Positions 8,518 to 17,460 of a stretch of 64,000 bases of DNA are shown in pieces. The notes beneath the pieces were generated by a model. The model made no database searches. It was not told where the DNA came from and saw only the letters and a program-made list of their open reading frames with translations. The stretch's first letter is position 1, and every line of letters starts with the position of its first letter. Both the position numbers and the translations under genes were made by a program. The stretch comes from Halobaculum sp. MBLA0147. Its GTDB lineage: Archaea; Halobacteriota; Halobacteria; Halobacteriales; Haloferacaceae. Location of the stretch: positions 1,116,001-1,180,000 of the forward strand of contig NZ_JBGKAD010000001.1 in the NCBI RefSeq assembly GCF_041361345.1, read 5' to 3'.

Positions 8518-8714
8518 CTCCCGGCGAGTGAGTGCCGTCGAGTGGAGCAGGTGGCGTCGCAGGACGGACGACCGTGTTCGGATACGTCGACAGTTCCGAG
8601 TGACGCGCGAGAGACACGCGAGAGACACGCGAGTGAGACGTGCGTCTCGACTGCGAACGGGGGGTGAAGCGACCCGTGAGCCGCGCGGGGCCTCGCGAAC
8701 GGAGTGAGTGCGGC

Positions 8715-8792
8715 CTCGTCAGAGCGTGCTCTGACGGAGGCGGAGCGAGCAGAACACGTGAGGTGCGGCTCCGCCGCGCCTCGATCGGAGGC
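8715..8792. repeat. Element B copy 1 in a 490-base non-coding gap
   Basis: No gene is convincing between 8518 and 9007. The gap holds a perfect 9-bp inverted repeat around 8718-8737 (CGTCAGAGC/GCTCTGACG), then a GC-rich segment that matches 29277-29358 at roughly 70 percent by eye. Short CG-rich tandem units (GGCGACGGCGTGGCC twice) follow at about 8858-8900. The match spans the inverted repeat and the following GTGAGGT.CGGC block. Function is unknown. Confidence 0.6.
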
Positions 8793-9007
8793 CGAGCGAG
8801 ACCGGCGGTCTCGCCGGCAGCCGGTTCTGTGGAGCGAAGTTCCCGCTACCGGCCGCGCGGCGACGGCGTGGCCGCGTGGCGACGGCGTGGCCGCCCGGCG
8901 ACGGATCTGGGCTTCCCGACTCCTCTCATCTACACGGTCGTTTCTGGTCTGAACACGACCCTGCCGAGAGCCGAAAGGGTGAGGTGGCCGCGCGTCCCCG
9001 GGTGTGT

Positions 9008-9388
9008 GTGAACGACACGGAGGTCGCTCCCCAGGAGGCCACCCACCTCGTCGACCAGAACGGGTTGTCGCAGTTGTTCGCCAACCGAGTCCGTGCGCGT
9101 GTGCTCGTGACGCTCTCGTACGCCGACGAGCCGTTGACACCTGCGGCGGTCGCCGACGCCGCCGGTGTCACGGAGAGCGCCGTCTACGAGGCACTCGACC
9201 CGCTCGCCGACTTCGAACTGTTCGACACGACGCCGGTGGAGGGGACCGACGACTCGACTGGACGTGGCGACGACGAGCCGCTGCGGTACGCCCTCGCGAG
9301 CGACGACGAACTCGTCGCGGCACTCGAACGTGTGGCGCGGCTGGCGACCGAACGGCTCCACCCCGAGGACGGAGAGGAGTCGAACTGA
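9008..9388 (+). CDS. Winged-helix DNA-binding regulator
   Basis: This 126-residue haloarchaeal transcription factor has a helix-turn-helix segment reading RVRARVLVTLSYADEPLTPAAVADAAGVTESAVYEALDPL, about residues 21-60, with the spacing of a winged helix. The opening VDQNGLSQLFANR is a phrase I associate with haloarchaeal regulators of this type. The C-terminal half is acidic. GTG 9008 is preferred because sequence further upstream reads as non-coding repeat. It is convergent with the 9435-9968 gene, 46 bases away. Its target genes are unknown. Confidence 0.75.
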   Translation: MNDTEVAPQEATHLVDQNGLSQLFANRVRARVLVTLSYADEPLTPAAVADAAGVTESAVYEALDPLADFELFDTTPVEGTDDSTGRGDDEPLRYALASDDELVAALERVARLATERLHPEDGEESN

Positions 9389-9434
9389 CCGGGCTACCGG
9401 CGGTACGTGGTCCCCGCCGAGGCGGCGTCGACAC

Positions 9435-9968
9435 TCACTCCAGCGAGACCGTCGTCTCGGCGGCGAGCCCGACGGCGTCTGGGTCGGCGACGTTGACCGC
9501 GACCGAGAGGGTGTACTCGCCGGCCGTCGCCGGCTCCCACTCGGCCTCGGAGACACGGAACTGACCGTCCCAACCACGCGAGAAGCGTTTGCGTTCGCCG
9601 CGGTCGAAGACGAACCGGTGCGGCTCCTCCGGCGGCTCCTCCGGGTGGTGGACCGCCTCGCGGTGACCGTCGATCGCCCACGTCCACCGCAGCGGCGAGA
9701 CCGTCTGGACCGACAGCGGCACCGGGAGTGGGTTGGTGAACTCGACCGCGAACGGCACGCGGTCGCCGACGGCGAACGGTCCCTCCGGTGTGTGGACCGC
9801 GACACCGAGTGCGCGACACCGCAGCGAGTGCGTCGTCAGCGCGCGGGTGATCCGTTCGACCGGGAGCGTGCGGGCCGCGCGTGGCTCGCGCCGGGCGTCG
9901 TCTTCGGCCGGCGAGAACGGGTCGTCGTCGTCTCGCGAGAGCGCGTCCGACTCGTAGATTCGGCGCAT
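9435..9968 (-). CDS. Conserved haloarchaeal protein, probable beta-sandwich domain
   Basis: I do not recognise a characterised family. The 177-residue product starts MRRIYESDALSRDDD with an acidic, Arg-containing N terminus. About 130 residues then alternate short beta-prone strands: GVAVHTP, VPFAVEFTNPLPVPLSV, RFVFDRGERKRF, GEYTLSVAVNV. The phrasing (a function word for added or subtracted tone in strands, a 'WDGQFRV' turn and a terminal 'AGEYTLSVAVNV') resembles extracellular-type Ig or protease-inhibitor beta sandwiches, but there is no signal peptide or membrane helix. ATG 9968 is preferred because upstream sequence in frame is Arg/Pro-rich shadow. Confidence 0.65.
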   Translation of the reverse strand: MRRIYESDALSRDDDDPFSPAEDDARREPRAARTLPVERITRALTTHSLRCRALGVAVHTPEGPFAVGDRVPFAVEFTNPLPVPLSVQTVSPLRWTWAIDGHREAVHHPEEPPEEPHRFVFDRGERKRFSRGWDGQFRVSEAEWEPATAGEYTLSVAVNVADPDAVGLAAETTVSLE

Positions 9969-10119
9969 CGACTGTGTGTTACGTGGGCGCGGCGCGTGGT
10001 TGACTCTTCCGATGACCGGGGTAGGGACGCGGGTGACCCCTCCGATGACGGGGTAGAGCGGGAGAGTCGACCGAGTGGGTGAGAGTGGAGCGACGGAGAC
10101 GCGACAGCGGAGCGACCGC

Positions 10120-11520
10120 TCAGTCGTCGCCGCTGGTGCGTTGTCCCTCCACGTCCCCGTTCGCGACCTGCCGCGGTGCGGCGGTGGGCGACGGGTCGGC
10201 GTACTCCGGATCGAAGAGGTGACAGGCGGCGTGTCCGGCCGCCGTCTCTCGGAGTTCCGGCTCGGCGGTCGTACACGGGCTGGCGAACGTCTCGCCGACA
10301 CCCGTCTCCGTCGGGTCGCCGTCGTCGGCGACGACCGCCCCGACGGCGTCGGCCAACGCCCGGTCGGCGTCCGGGTCCGACAGCGTCTCCGGCACGTCGT
10401 ACTCCTGGCGGATGGCGGTCGGTAGGTCCGGCGCGTCCCCGTTCTCGACGAGCGTCTCCGCCGTCGACACGTCCACGTCGGCCGCCTCGATCCGCGTCAC
10501 CAGGTCCAACACCGCCCGCCACTCCGACTGCTCCAACTCGAAGTCCGCGGGCGGGATCACCCGCGGACACCGAGTGTGGAACTTACACCCCGACGGCGGG
10601 TCGATGGGCGAGGGGACACTCCCCTCCAGGATGATCCGGTCGGCGTCCCACCCGGGGTCTGGCTCCGGAATCGCCGACAGCAACGCCTCCGTGTACGGGT
10701 GCTGTGGCGGAGTGAACAGCTCCTCTGGGGTGCCCAGCTCGGCCAGTTCGCCGAGGTACATCACCGCGATGCGGTCGGAGATGTGCTCGACGACCGAGAG
10801 GTCGTGTGCGATGAACAGGTACGACAGCCCCAGGTCCTCCTGGAGGTCCTCCAACAAGTTGAGGATCTGTGCCTGGACGGACACGTCCAGTGCCGACACC
10901 GGCTCGTCACAGACGATGAAGTCCGGGTCGACGGCGAGTGCGCGGGCGATGCCGATCCGCTGGAGTTGCCCGCCGGAGAACTCGTTGGGGTAGCGGTTGG
11001 CGTGACTCGCCGAGAGCCCGACCCGTTCGAGCAGTTCCTTGATCCGCTCGTCGCGGGTGGTCCCCTCGGCGAGCCCGTGGATGTCCAGCGCCTCGCCGAT
11101 GATGTCGTTGATCGTCAGGCGCGGATTGAGACTCGACTGTGGGTTCTGGAAGACGACCTGCATCTCCTTGCGGAGGTCGCGCAGTTCGTCCTCCGGCAGT
11201 CCGGTGATCTCGCGGCCGCGGTAGTACACCGACCCGCCGGTCGGCTCGTCCAACTGCAGCACCGTCCGCCCGACGGTACTCTTCCCACAGCCGGACTCCC
11301 CGACGAGCCCCAGCGTCTCCCCCTCGTAGATCTCGAAGGAGACGCCGTCGACCGCCTTCACGTACTGCTGGCGGCCGAGCAGGCGGTCGAAGAACCCGCT
11401 CTCGGACTCGTAGTACTTCTGGAGGTTCTCGACGCGGAGCAGCGGCTCCTCACCCGGACGGCGACCACCCTCTGTGGGTGTCTCCGTCCCGGCGCCGGTG
11501 GCGCCGTCGGCGTCGCTCAC
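10120..11520 (-). CDS. dppF: Peptide ABC transporter ATPase, DppF/OppF-like, extended C terminus
   Basis: This is the second ATPase of a dipeptide/oligopeptide importer, acting on the cytoplasmic face of the two permeases. It has a Walker [10 protein letters not shown] (74-82), a signature [15 protein letters not shown] (181-195) and a Walker [13 protein letters not shown] (201-212). The HPY segment [17 protein letters not shown] and GCKFHTRCP mark the peptide-transporter C-terminal domain. That domain is then interrupted by about 100 acidic residues before [21 protein letters not shown] completes it, giving 466 residues against the usual 320-340. The start overlaps the dppD stop as ATGA. It is the last gene of the operon. 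The substrate could be peptides or another family 5 ligand. Confidence 0.9.
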   Translation of the reverse strand: MSDADGATGAGTETPTEGGRRPGEEPLLRVENLQKYYESESGFFDRLLGRQQYVKAVDGVSFEIYEGETLGLVGESGCGKSTVGRTVLQLDEPTGGSVYYRGREITGLPEDELRDLRKEMQVVFQNPQSSLNPRLTINDIIGEALDIHGLAEGTTRDERIKELLERVGLSASHANRYPNEFSGGQLQRIGIARALAVDPDFIVCDEPVSALDVSVQAQILNLLEDLQEDLGLSYLFIAHDLSVVEHISDRIAVMYLGELAELGTPEELFTPPQHPYTEALLSAIPEPDPGWDADRIILEGSVPSPIDPPSGCKFHTRCPRVIPPADFELEQSEWRAVLDLVTRIEAADVDVSTAETLVENGDAPDLPTAIRQEYDVPETLSDPDADRALADAVGAVVADDGDPTETGVGETFASPCTTAEPELRETAAGHAACHLFDPEYADPSPTAAPRQVANGDVEGQRTSGDD

Positions 11521-12617
11521 GCGTCACCACCTCCGTCTCCGGAGACGGAGCCGTCCGTCGTCCCGCCGTCGGTGGCCGTCGCGCCGTCGTCGACGGTGAC
11601 GGTGTAGTCGAGTTCCCCGCGGAGTTCGCCCGTGTGGGCGAGACACGCCGCCGACCGCTCCGCGTGATCGGCCGCGTTCGCGACTTCGCCCGTCTCGACG
11701 TTCACCAGTTCCGGCTCGCGGCGAGTACACGCCTCCTCGGCGTACGGACACCGCGGGTGGAAGTTACACCCCGAGGGCATCTCGATCAGATCCGGCATCC
11801 GCCCGGGGATCGTCTGGAGCCGGTCTCGGTCGTCGCCGATCCGCGGGATCGAACTCATCAACCCGACGGTGTAGGGGTGTTGTGGGTCGTAGTACACGTC
11901 CTCGACTGGGGCCATCTCCACGGGGTGTCCGGCGTACATCACCATCACGCGGTCACAGAACTCCGCCACGACGCCGAGGTCGTGGGTGATGAGCTGGATC
12001 GCGGTGTCGAACTCCTCGGTGATCCGCTCCAGCAAGTCGAGGATCTGTGCCTCGATGGTCACGTCCAGTGCCGTCGTCGGCTCGTCGGCGATGATCAGGT
12101 CCGGGTCACACGACAGCGCCATCGCCACGACGGCGCGCTGTTGCATCCCGCCGGAGAACTGGTGGGGGTAGTCGGAGTACCGCTCGACCGGGTCGGGGAT
12201 ACCGACCTGTTCGAGCAACTCGATGGTCCGGTCGCGTGCCGCATCCTCGTCGTAGTCCAGGTGGAGGCGGATCGCCTCCGCGATCTGTTCGCCGACGGTG
12301 TAGGCGGGGTTCAGGGCGGTCTCGGCGTCCTGGAAGATCATCGAGATCTCGTTGCCGCGGATCTCGCGCATCTCCTCGCGGTCCAACTCCAGGAGGTCCT
12401 GGCCCTTGAACCGGATCGAGCCGCTCTCGATCACGCCGGGGTCGTCGATCAGTCGCATCACTGCGAGACTGGTGACGGACTTGCCCGCCCCACTCTCGCC
12501 GACGACGCCGAACCGCTCGCCGGCCTCGATCTGGTACGAGAGGTCGTTGGTCGCCTTGACGACGCCGTCTTCCGTGTAGAACCTGACGTTCAGGTCCTCC
12601 ACTTCGAGCATCGCCAT
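11517..12617 (-). CDS. dppD: Peptide ABC transporter ATPase, DppD/OppD-like
   Basis: This first ATPase of the importer is 366 residues. It shows a Walker A GESGAGKS (40-47), a Q loop [12 protein letters not shown], a signature [15 protein letters not shown] (154-168) and a Walker [14 protein letters not shown] (173-185). The C-terminal peptide-transporter motif [15 protein letters not shown] is intact, unlike in DppF. The start codon lies directly against the dppC stop with no gap. It would pair with DppF as a heterodimeric motor. The last 30 residues are a Thr/Asp/Gly-rich acidic tail. Confidence 0.92.
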   Translation of the reverse strand: MAMLEVEDLNVRFYTEDGVVKATNDLSYQIEAGERFGVVGESGAGKSVTSLAVMRLIDDPGVIESGSIRFKGQDLLELDREEMREIRGNEISMIFQDAETALNPAYTVGEQIAEAIRLHLDYDEDAARDRTIELLEQVGIPDPVERYSDYPHQFSGGMQQRAVVAMALSCDPDLIIADEPTTALDVTIEAQILDLLERITEEFDTAIQLITHDLGVVAEFCDRVMVMYAGHPVEMAPVEDVYYDPQHPYTVGLMSSIPRIGDDRDRLQTIPGRMPDLIEMPSGCNFHPRCPYAEEACTRREPELVNVETGEVANAADHAERSAACLAHTGELRGELDYTVTVDDGATATDGGTTDGSVSGDGGGDA

Positions 12618-13694
12618 CTAGCGGAACCCTCCGGAACCGGTCTGGTCACCGTGTGGGTCGAAGGCGTCGCGGATGCCGTCGCCCACGAGGTTGATCGCCA
12701 TCACGAACAGGAAGATGGCGAGTCCGGGGAACACCCCGGCCCACCACCGCCCGCGGGCGATGGAGTCCTGTTCGACGTTCAACATCACGCCCCACTCGGC
12801 GGTCGCCGGCGACAGGCCGAGTCCGATGAACCCCAGGGCGGCGGCCGTCAGGACGGTCGTCCCGACGGACAGCGTCGCCTGGACGATCACCGGCGCCATC
12901 GCGTTCGGGAGGATGTGCCGGACGATCACGGAGCGGTCCCGCGCACCCAGCGCGCGGGCGGCGGTGACGTACTCGTTCTGTTTCACGCTCAACACCTCCC
13001 CGCGGATGATCCGGGCGTACGAGAGCCACCCGACGGCGACGAGCGCGAAGACGAGTTCCCAGTACCCACGCCCGAGGATCGCGATCACCGCGATCGCCAG
13101 GACGATGAACGGGAACGCGTACAGCATGTCGACGAGCCGCATGATCGCGCTGTCGACGTAGCCGCCGTAGTAGCCCGCGATGGCACCCAGCGGGACGCCG
13201 ACAAGTAAGGCGACGGTGACGGCGATGAAGCCCAAGGAGAGACTCCACCGGCCGCCGAACATGATCCGCGAGAGGATGTCGCGGCCGGCCCAGTCGGTCC
13301 CGAGTAGGTGCATCCCGATCGGTTCGTCGTTGCCGAAGCTGTCGAGCGACGGCGGGGAGTGGCCGGTGAGGATGTCCTGTTCGGCCGGGTCGGCCGGTGC
13401 CAGCGAGAACGGCTGGATCGTCTGGCCGGCCAACACCGGGAACTCCGAGGGGAGACTGATCGGGCGGGCGAAGATCGCGGTGAACACCATCACCCCGATG
13501 ATCGCCGCGCCGACCAGCGCCAGTCGGTTGCGTTTGAACCGTCGCCACGCGTAGTAGAGCCGGCCCTTGCCGGCCTCCTCGCGGAACGACGGCGTCCACG
13601 AGGAGAGGTCGTCGCGGTTCAACACGCTGTCCACGTCGAACCCCTCGACGGTGATACGTCCGCGTTCGGTCGATCGTCTGCGTTCTGTCGACAT
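12618..13694 (-). CDS. dppC: Peptide ABC transporter permease, DppC/OppC-like
   Basis: This is one of two membrane-spanning subunits forming the import channel. About 358 residues include a first helix near 62-80 (LVGAAIIGVMVFTAIFA), then five or so helices in the C-terminal half. The coupling loop is SYARIIRGEVLSVKQNEYVTAARALGA..RSVIVRHILPNAMAPVIV, which contains the EAA motif that docks onto the ATPases. The periplasmic-side loop LLGTDWAGRDILSRIMFGGR is the family hallmark. A 60-residue acidic, cytoplasmic N terminus precedes helix 1. It is separated from dppB by two bases and abuts dppD. Confidence 0.92.
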   Translation of the reverse strand: MSTERRRSTERGRITVEGFDVDSVLNRDDLSSWTPSFREEAGKGRLYYAWRRFKRNRLALVGAAIIGVMVFTAIFARPISLPSEFPVLAGQTIQPFSLAPADPAEQDILTGHSPPSLDSFGNDEPIGMHLLGTDWAGRDILSRIMFGGRWSLSLGFIAVTVALLVGVPLGAIAGYYGGYVDSAIMRLVDMLYAFPFIVLAIAVIAILGRGYWELVFALVAVGWLSYARIIRGEVLSVKQNEYVTAARALGARDRSVIVRHILPNAMAPVIVQATLSVGTTVLTAAALGFIGLGLSPATAEWGVMLNVEQDSIARGRWWAGVFPGLAIFLFVMAINLVGDGIRDAFDPHGDQTGSGGFR

Positions 13695-13696
13695 TG

Positions 13697-14647
13697 TCAG
13701 TACCTGATCCGTGGGTCGAGGTAGGCGTACAACACGTCCGCGAGCAGGTTGGCGAAGATCACCGCCACCCCGATCATCAACACCACCGCCTGGATCACCG
13801 GGAAGTCACGGTTCCCGACGCGGCTGACGAGCAGCCGGCCGAGCCCGGGGTAGGCGAACACGATCTCCACCACGACGGAGCCGCTGATGATGAACGCGAT
13901 CTGGATCGCCGCCACGGTGACGACGGAGATCAGCGAGTTCCGCAGGACGTGTTTCGTGACGACCGTCCGCTCGGGCAACCCCTTCGCGCGAGCGGTCCGG
14001 ACGTAGTCTTTGTCCATCTCTTCGACCATCGACGACCGCATCAGCCGCATCAGGAGTGCGGTCGAACCCGTGCCGATGGCGAGTGCCGGGAGGATCGTGT
14101 AGGTGAGCATCGCCGGGCTGAACAGTCCCTTCTCCGTCGGCGGGAGGATCGAGAACAGGTCCAGCCAGTTGCCGAACACGAGGATGAGGATCAGCCCCAG
14201 CCAGAAGTTCGGCAGGGCGATCCCGACCAGCGCGAACACCCGCGAGAACTGGTCGACCAGCGTGTTGCGGTAGTAGGCGGCCGCGATCCCCGCCGGGAGG
14301 GCGGTGACGATCGCGACGGCGAACGCCATGATCCCCATCACCAGCGTGTACGGCAGCCGGTCGAGGATCTCGGCGCTGACGGGGCGGCGCGTGATGATCG
14401 ACTTCCCGAAGTCGAACTGCGCGGCGTCGACGACCCAGTTGACGTACTGGAGCCACACCGGGTCGTCGAGCCCGTACTGTGCGCGGATCTCCGCCTTCGT
14501 CTCTGGATCGAGGTCCGTGAACAGCGTGATGAAGTCGATGGGGTCACCCGGGATGATGTGGACCATCCCGAAGGTGATCATCGTGATCCCCAACAGCAGG
14601 GGGATCGTGATCAGCACGCGTTTCACGACGAACCGTTGCAGACTCAT
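13697..14647 (-). CDS. dppB: Peptide ABC transporter permease, DppB/OppB-like
   Basis: This second permease subunit is 316 residues. It starts with a membrane helix (FVVKRVLITIPLLLGITMITFGMVH), then a large external loop with PGDP and the family phrase AQYGLDDPVWLQYVNWV, then five more helices. The EAA coupling loop is DYVRTARAKGLPERTVVTKHVLRNSLISVV. It is the first of the four tightly packed transporter genes and follows the binding-protein gene after a 293-base gap. Confidence 0.92.
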   Translation of the reverse strand: MSLQRFVVKRVLITIPLLLGITMITFGMVHIIPGDPIDFITLFTDLDPETKAEIRAQYGLDDPVWLQYVNWVVDAAQFDFGKSIITRRPVSAEILDRLPYTLVMGIMAFAVAIVTALPAGIAAAYYRNTLVDQFSRVFALVGIALPNFWLGLILILVFGNWLDLFSILPPTEKGLFSPAMLTYTILPALAIGTGSTALLMRLMRSSMVEEMDKDYVRTARAKGLPERTVVTKHVLRNSLISVVTVAAIQIAFIISGSVVVEIVFAYPGLGRLLVSRVGNRDFPVIQAVVLMIGVAVIFANLLADVLYAYLDPRIRY

Positions 14648-14860
14648 CGTGCGTAGGTGTCGGTAGTGTGTGACACGGTATGTATGTTGTCGGTGTGTCT
14701 GTCGTGTGTTCGGACGGCCGTAGGCACGTCGAGAGCGAGTGTCACGCTCGGATCACCCGCGAACCGCAAAGAGCGGCCGAGTGTGGACGCGTCGCCGCGA
14801 GTCGGCGGGCCGTGCGACACGGACCGCCGGGGGCCGCGGCGCAGTGGTCGGCAGGTTGCC

Positions 14861-14904
14861 GCGGGTCGCCAGTGCGTGTGGCCGTCGCGGGTCGCCAGTG
14901 CGTG
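14861..14904 (-). repeat. Two direct 18-bp repeats between the binding-protein and dppB genes
   Basis: GCGGGTCGCCAGTGCGTG occurs at 14861-14878 and 14887-14904, period 26. The surrounding gap (14648-14940) has no gene. Such a gap after a binding-protein gene often holds mRNA structure that sets the excess of binding protein over permease, but no clear hairpin was found here. Confidence 0.55.
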
Positions 14905-14940
14905 CGGTGTGGCCGTCACGCGGTCACCGTCGCGACGCGA

Positions 14941-16680
14941 TCACTGCGGCGGGTACGTCACCTGGTCGAGGTGCGGGCTGTACAGCGTGTCGTAGCGGTT
15001 GCTGGAGTTCGGGTGCGGCTGCCAGTTGGTCACGTCGTTGACTGCGTCGGCGTTGACCACGTCGATCTTCTGGGCGGTCCACATGTTCGCCTGCGGCAGG
15101 TCGTCGGCGACCAACTCTTGGATGTCGTCGTAGATGGGTCGCCGGTCCTCGACGCCGACGGTCGTCTGGCCCTCGGAGATCAACTGGTCCATCTCCTCGC
15201 TCTCGTAGAGGTTCCAATTGAACCCGTCCGGCACGTGGTTGTCGGAGGCGAGCAGCCCCTCGACGTGGCCGTTGGGGTCCGAGCCGCCGGTCCACCCGAT
15301 CCCGACCACGTCCGAGGACTGTGCGGCCCCCTCGGGGTCGAGCAGGAACGGGACGAGGTCGTCGAACGAGCGGACGTCCAACTCCGCCGACAACACGTCC
15401 GTGTCGTCGAACGACTGCTGGATGACCTCCATCCAGCGCTCGCGGGTCCGGTTGACGTTCGTGATCAGCGACATCTCGAAGGGCGGCTCGATCCCCTCCT
15501 CGTCCAGTGCCTCCTCGATGAGCGAGACGGCCTCCTCCTGGTTCTCGGCGACGTACTCCTCGATCAACTCCTGCTCGCGCTCGGCGTCGAAGTACGCACC
15601 CAGTCCGGGGCTGATCGGACCGGCCAACCCGGTGGCACGCCCACCGAAGATCGCGTCGATGATCTCCGCCCGCGGGATGAGCTTCGTCAGGCCGCGCCGG
15701 AACTTGTTGTTGCTGTACGGCGACACCTGCACCGGGTACGAGAGGAAGTCGAACCCGACGGCGCTGTCGGCGACGACCGTCCCCGTCTGGCCCTCCCACT
15801 GCTGGAGTTCGAACGGCGCCGCGTTGTCGATCATGTCCAGTTCGCCGGAGGCCATCGCCTCCTCCTGGGTCACCTGCTCGGTGATCACGCGGATCGTCAC
15901 CTGGTCCCACGGCGCCGTCGACGGGTAGTCGTCGCCGTCGTACCAGTAGTCCTCGTACGGCGTGAAGACGACCCGGTCCTCCGCGGAGAACTCGTCGAGT
16001 ACGAACGGCCCCGTCCCGATCGACTCCTCGGTGAACGTGAAGTCGTCTTCGCCCGGACTCGTCGAGACGCCGTCCACGTCACTCGGGAGGATGGGCACCG
16101 CCGAGAGGTTCGTGAGGTACGGAGCGTGTGGCTCCGGTGCCTGGAGTTCGATCTCGTAGTCGCCGAGGACGTTCGTCGACTCGATCCACGCTACGTCGGA
16201 GCCGTTGGCCGTCCCACGGGTCCGTTCGATCGAGAAGGCCACGTCCTCCGCGGTCATCTCCTTCCCGGTGTGGAAGGTGACACCCTCACGCAGTTGGAAG
16301 GTGTACGTCGAGCCGTCGACGCTCCAGTCCGTGGCCAGTTCCCCGCGGAACTCCGAGAGGTCGAACAGCGGCGCGACCAGCCGGTCGTACGAGAACGCGC
16401 CGATGGTGGAGTTCGACGTGGCGTCCGTGATCACCGTCGGGTCGAACGTACCGGGGTTCGCCCCCGCGGAGGCGACGAACTCGCCCGTCTCCACGTTGTC
16501 CGGATCGATGTCCTCCGACGTGGGCGTCGGTGTGCCGTCGTCGCCGCCACCGCCGTCGCCGTCCGTCTCCGTGCCGTCCCCACCGGTCGAACAGCCGGCG
16601 AGGCCGACGACGGTCCCGCTCCCCATCGCCGCGAGAATCCGTCGCCGTGTACTACGCGTGTGATTGTCGTCCTGTGACAT
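14941..16680 (-). CDS. dppA: Peptide-type solute-binding lipoprotein (SBP family 5), Tat-exported
   Basis: This extracytoplasmic ligand-binding subunit of the transporter encoded downstream is about 579 residues. The N terminus has a twin-arginine motif (STRRRILAAMG) followed by a hydrophobic stretch and the lipobox VGLAGC, so it is exported folded and lipid-anchored, as usual in haloarchaea. A Gly/Asp/Thr linker follows. Family 5 landmarks are visible: PTVITDATSNSTIGAFSYDRLV, TFQLREGVTFHTGKEMTAEDVAFSIERT and a late VNVNRTRERWMEVIQQSF segment. ATG 16680 is chosen because it opens directly onto the signal peptide. The ligand may be peptides, but family 5 also includes sugar and nickel binders. 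Confidence 0.9.
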   Translation of the reverse strand: MSQDDNHTRSTRRRILAAMGSGTVVGLAGCSTGGDGTETDGDGGGGDDGTPTPTSEDIDPDNVETGEFVASAGANPGTFDPTVITDATSNSTIGAFSYDRLVAPLFDLSEFRGELATDWSVDGSTYTFQLREGVTFHTGKEMTAEDVAFSIERTRGTANGSDVAWIESTNVLGDYEIELQAPEPHAPYLTNLSAVPILPSDVDGVSTSPGEDDFTFTEESIGTGPFVLDEFSAEDRVVFTPYEDYWYDGDDYPSTAPWDQVTIRVITEQVTQEEAMASGELDMIDNAAPFELQQWEGQTGTVVADSAVGFDFLSYPVQVSPYSNNKFRRGLTKLIPRAEIIDAIFGGRATGLAGPISPGLGAYFDAEREQELIEEYVAENQEEAVSLIEEALDEEGIEPPFEMSLITNVNRTRERWMEVIQQSFDDTDVLSAELDVRSFDDLVPFLLDPEGAAQSSDVVGIGWTGGSDPNGHVEGLLASDNHVPDGFNWNLYESEEMDQLISEGQTTVGVEDRRPIYDDIQELVADDLPQANMWTAQKIDVVNADAVNDVTNWQPHPNSSNRYDTLYSPHLDQVTYPPQ

Positions 16681-16702
16681 GCGAACTGTATGCGAGGGGT
16701 GA

Positions 16703-16712
16703 CTACTAAAAG
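16703..16712 (-). promoter_or_regulatory. TATA box of the peptide transporter operon
   Basis: Read on the minus strand this is CCTTTTAGTAG. It lies about 25-30 bases before the ATG of the binding-protein gene, the spacing for a leaderless or nearly leaderless haloarchaeal transcript. Confidence 0.6.
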
Positions 16713-16994
16713 GCGTCGCCGTCGTGTATCGTGGGTTCGGGTGGAGATCGCTCGACAACACAGTTCACTCGGTCTGTCAGAAACTGTCGGATCGAGGCCG
16801 GTGAGAAGATCTAACCGAGACGACACGAGCGGAGACGGTGAAGCGGGGACTTCCTCGCAGATTCGTATCGTACGAGTGGTAGGTCTCTCGTCGTACTCGT
16901 GGTCGCTGTCGAGGGAGCGTCGTATCGTGTGCTCCGGCGGCGGTCTCGCGAGACTGGCGGACGTGGGTGCCGCGTGTCAGCGATCCGACGACCG

Positions 16995-17052
16995 TGGCGA
17001 GCTCGGAGTGGCACTTGGGGGTGTGGCGAGCTCGGAGTGGCACTTGGGAGTG
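16995..17052. repeat. Two 29-bp tandem repeats in a 544-base non-coding gap
   Basis: The gap 16681-17224 between the transporter promoter and tRNA-Glu has no convincing gene. It contains a 29-base unit (TGGCGAGCTCGGAGTGGCAC...) twice in a row with one difference. Each unit carries GAGCTC. No protein or RNA role is evident. Confidence 0.7.
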
Positions 17053-17224
17053 TAGCGCTGTGAGGAGCGACACCGGGACGTGTGGTGTTGTGGAGACCGT
17101 GACTGCGACGTGTCGTACTGTGTGGAGTGAGGCGTCGGGAGCCGCTGGTACCCCCGAGAGTGGACCGTACCCAGTACAGCGTGACGGGGAGTCGGTCGCG
17201 GCTGGTCGTGTGAGGACGAGAGGA

Positions 17225-17299
17225 TGCTCCGGCCGGGATTCGAACCCAGGTCATTGCCTCGAGAGGGCAATATGATTGGCCGGACTACACTACCGGAGC
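17225..17299 (-). tRNA. tRNA-Glu (CTC anticodon)
   Basis: On the minus strand the acceptor arms GCTCCGG and CCGGAGC pair, with discriminator A and no encoded CCA. The T arm contains GGTTCGAATCC. The anticodon arm is TTGCC-CTCTCGA-GGCAA, so the anticodon is CTC, reading GAG. Length is 75 bases with no intron. A highly biased GC genome is expected to use this isoacceptor heavily. Confidence 0.95.
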
Positions 17300-17460
17300 G
17301 TGCACTGACAGGTACTGGTGTGACACTCAAAACGGTGTCGTTTCGGCCGCGCCGTGGTGCGGTGTGGCGTGTCGACCGGCCGGGTGGCGGGTGAGCGCTC
17401 ACCGGGTAGTCCGTCGCCCTCCAGACGAGGAGTGAGCGCTCGCCGGGAGATTCGGCGCCG

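Noticed and set aside
8640-9011. A plus-strand ORF before the HTH regulator, with translated similarity to an ORF at 29229
   Set aside because: The similarity follows from the non-coding repeat element B. Codon use and the Arg/Ser-rich product do not look like a haloarchaeal protein, and the frame carries no promoter.
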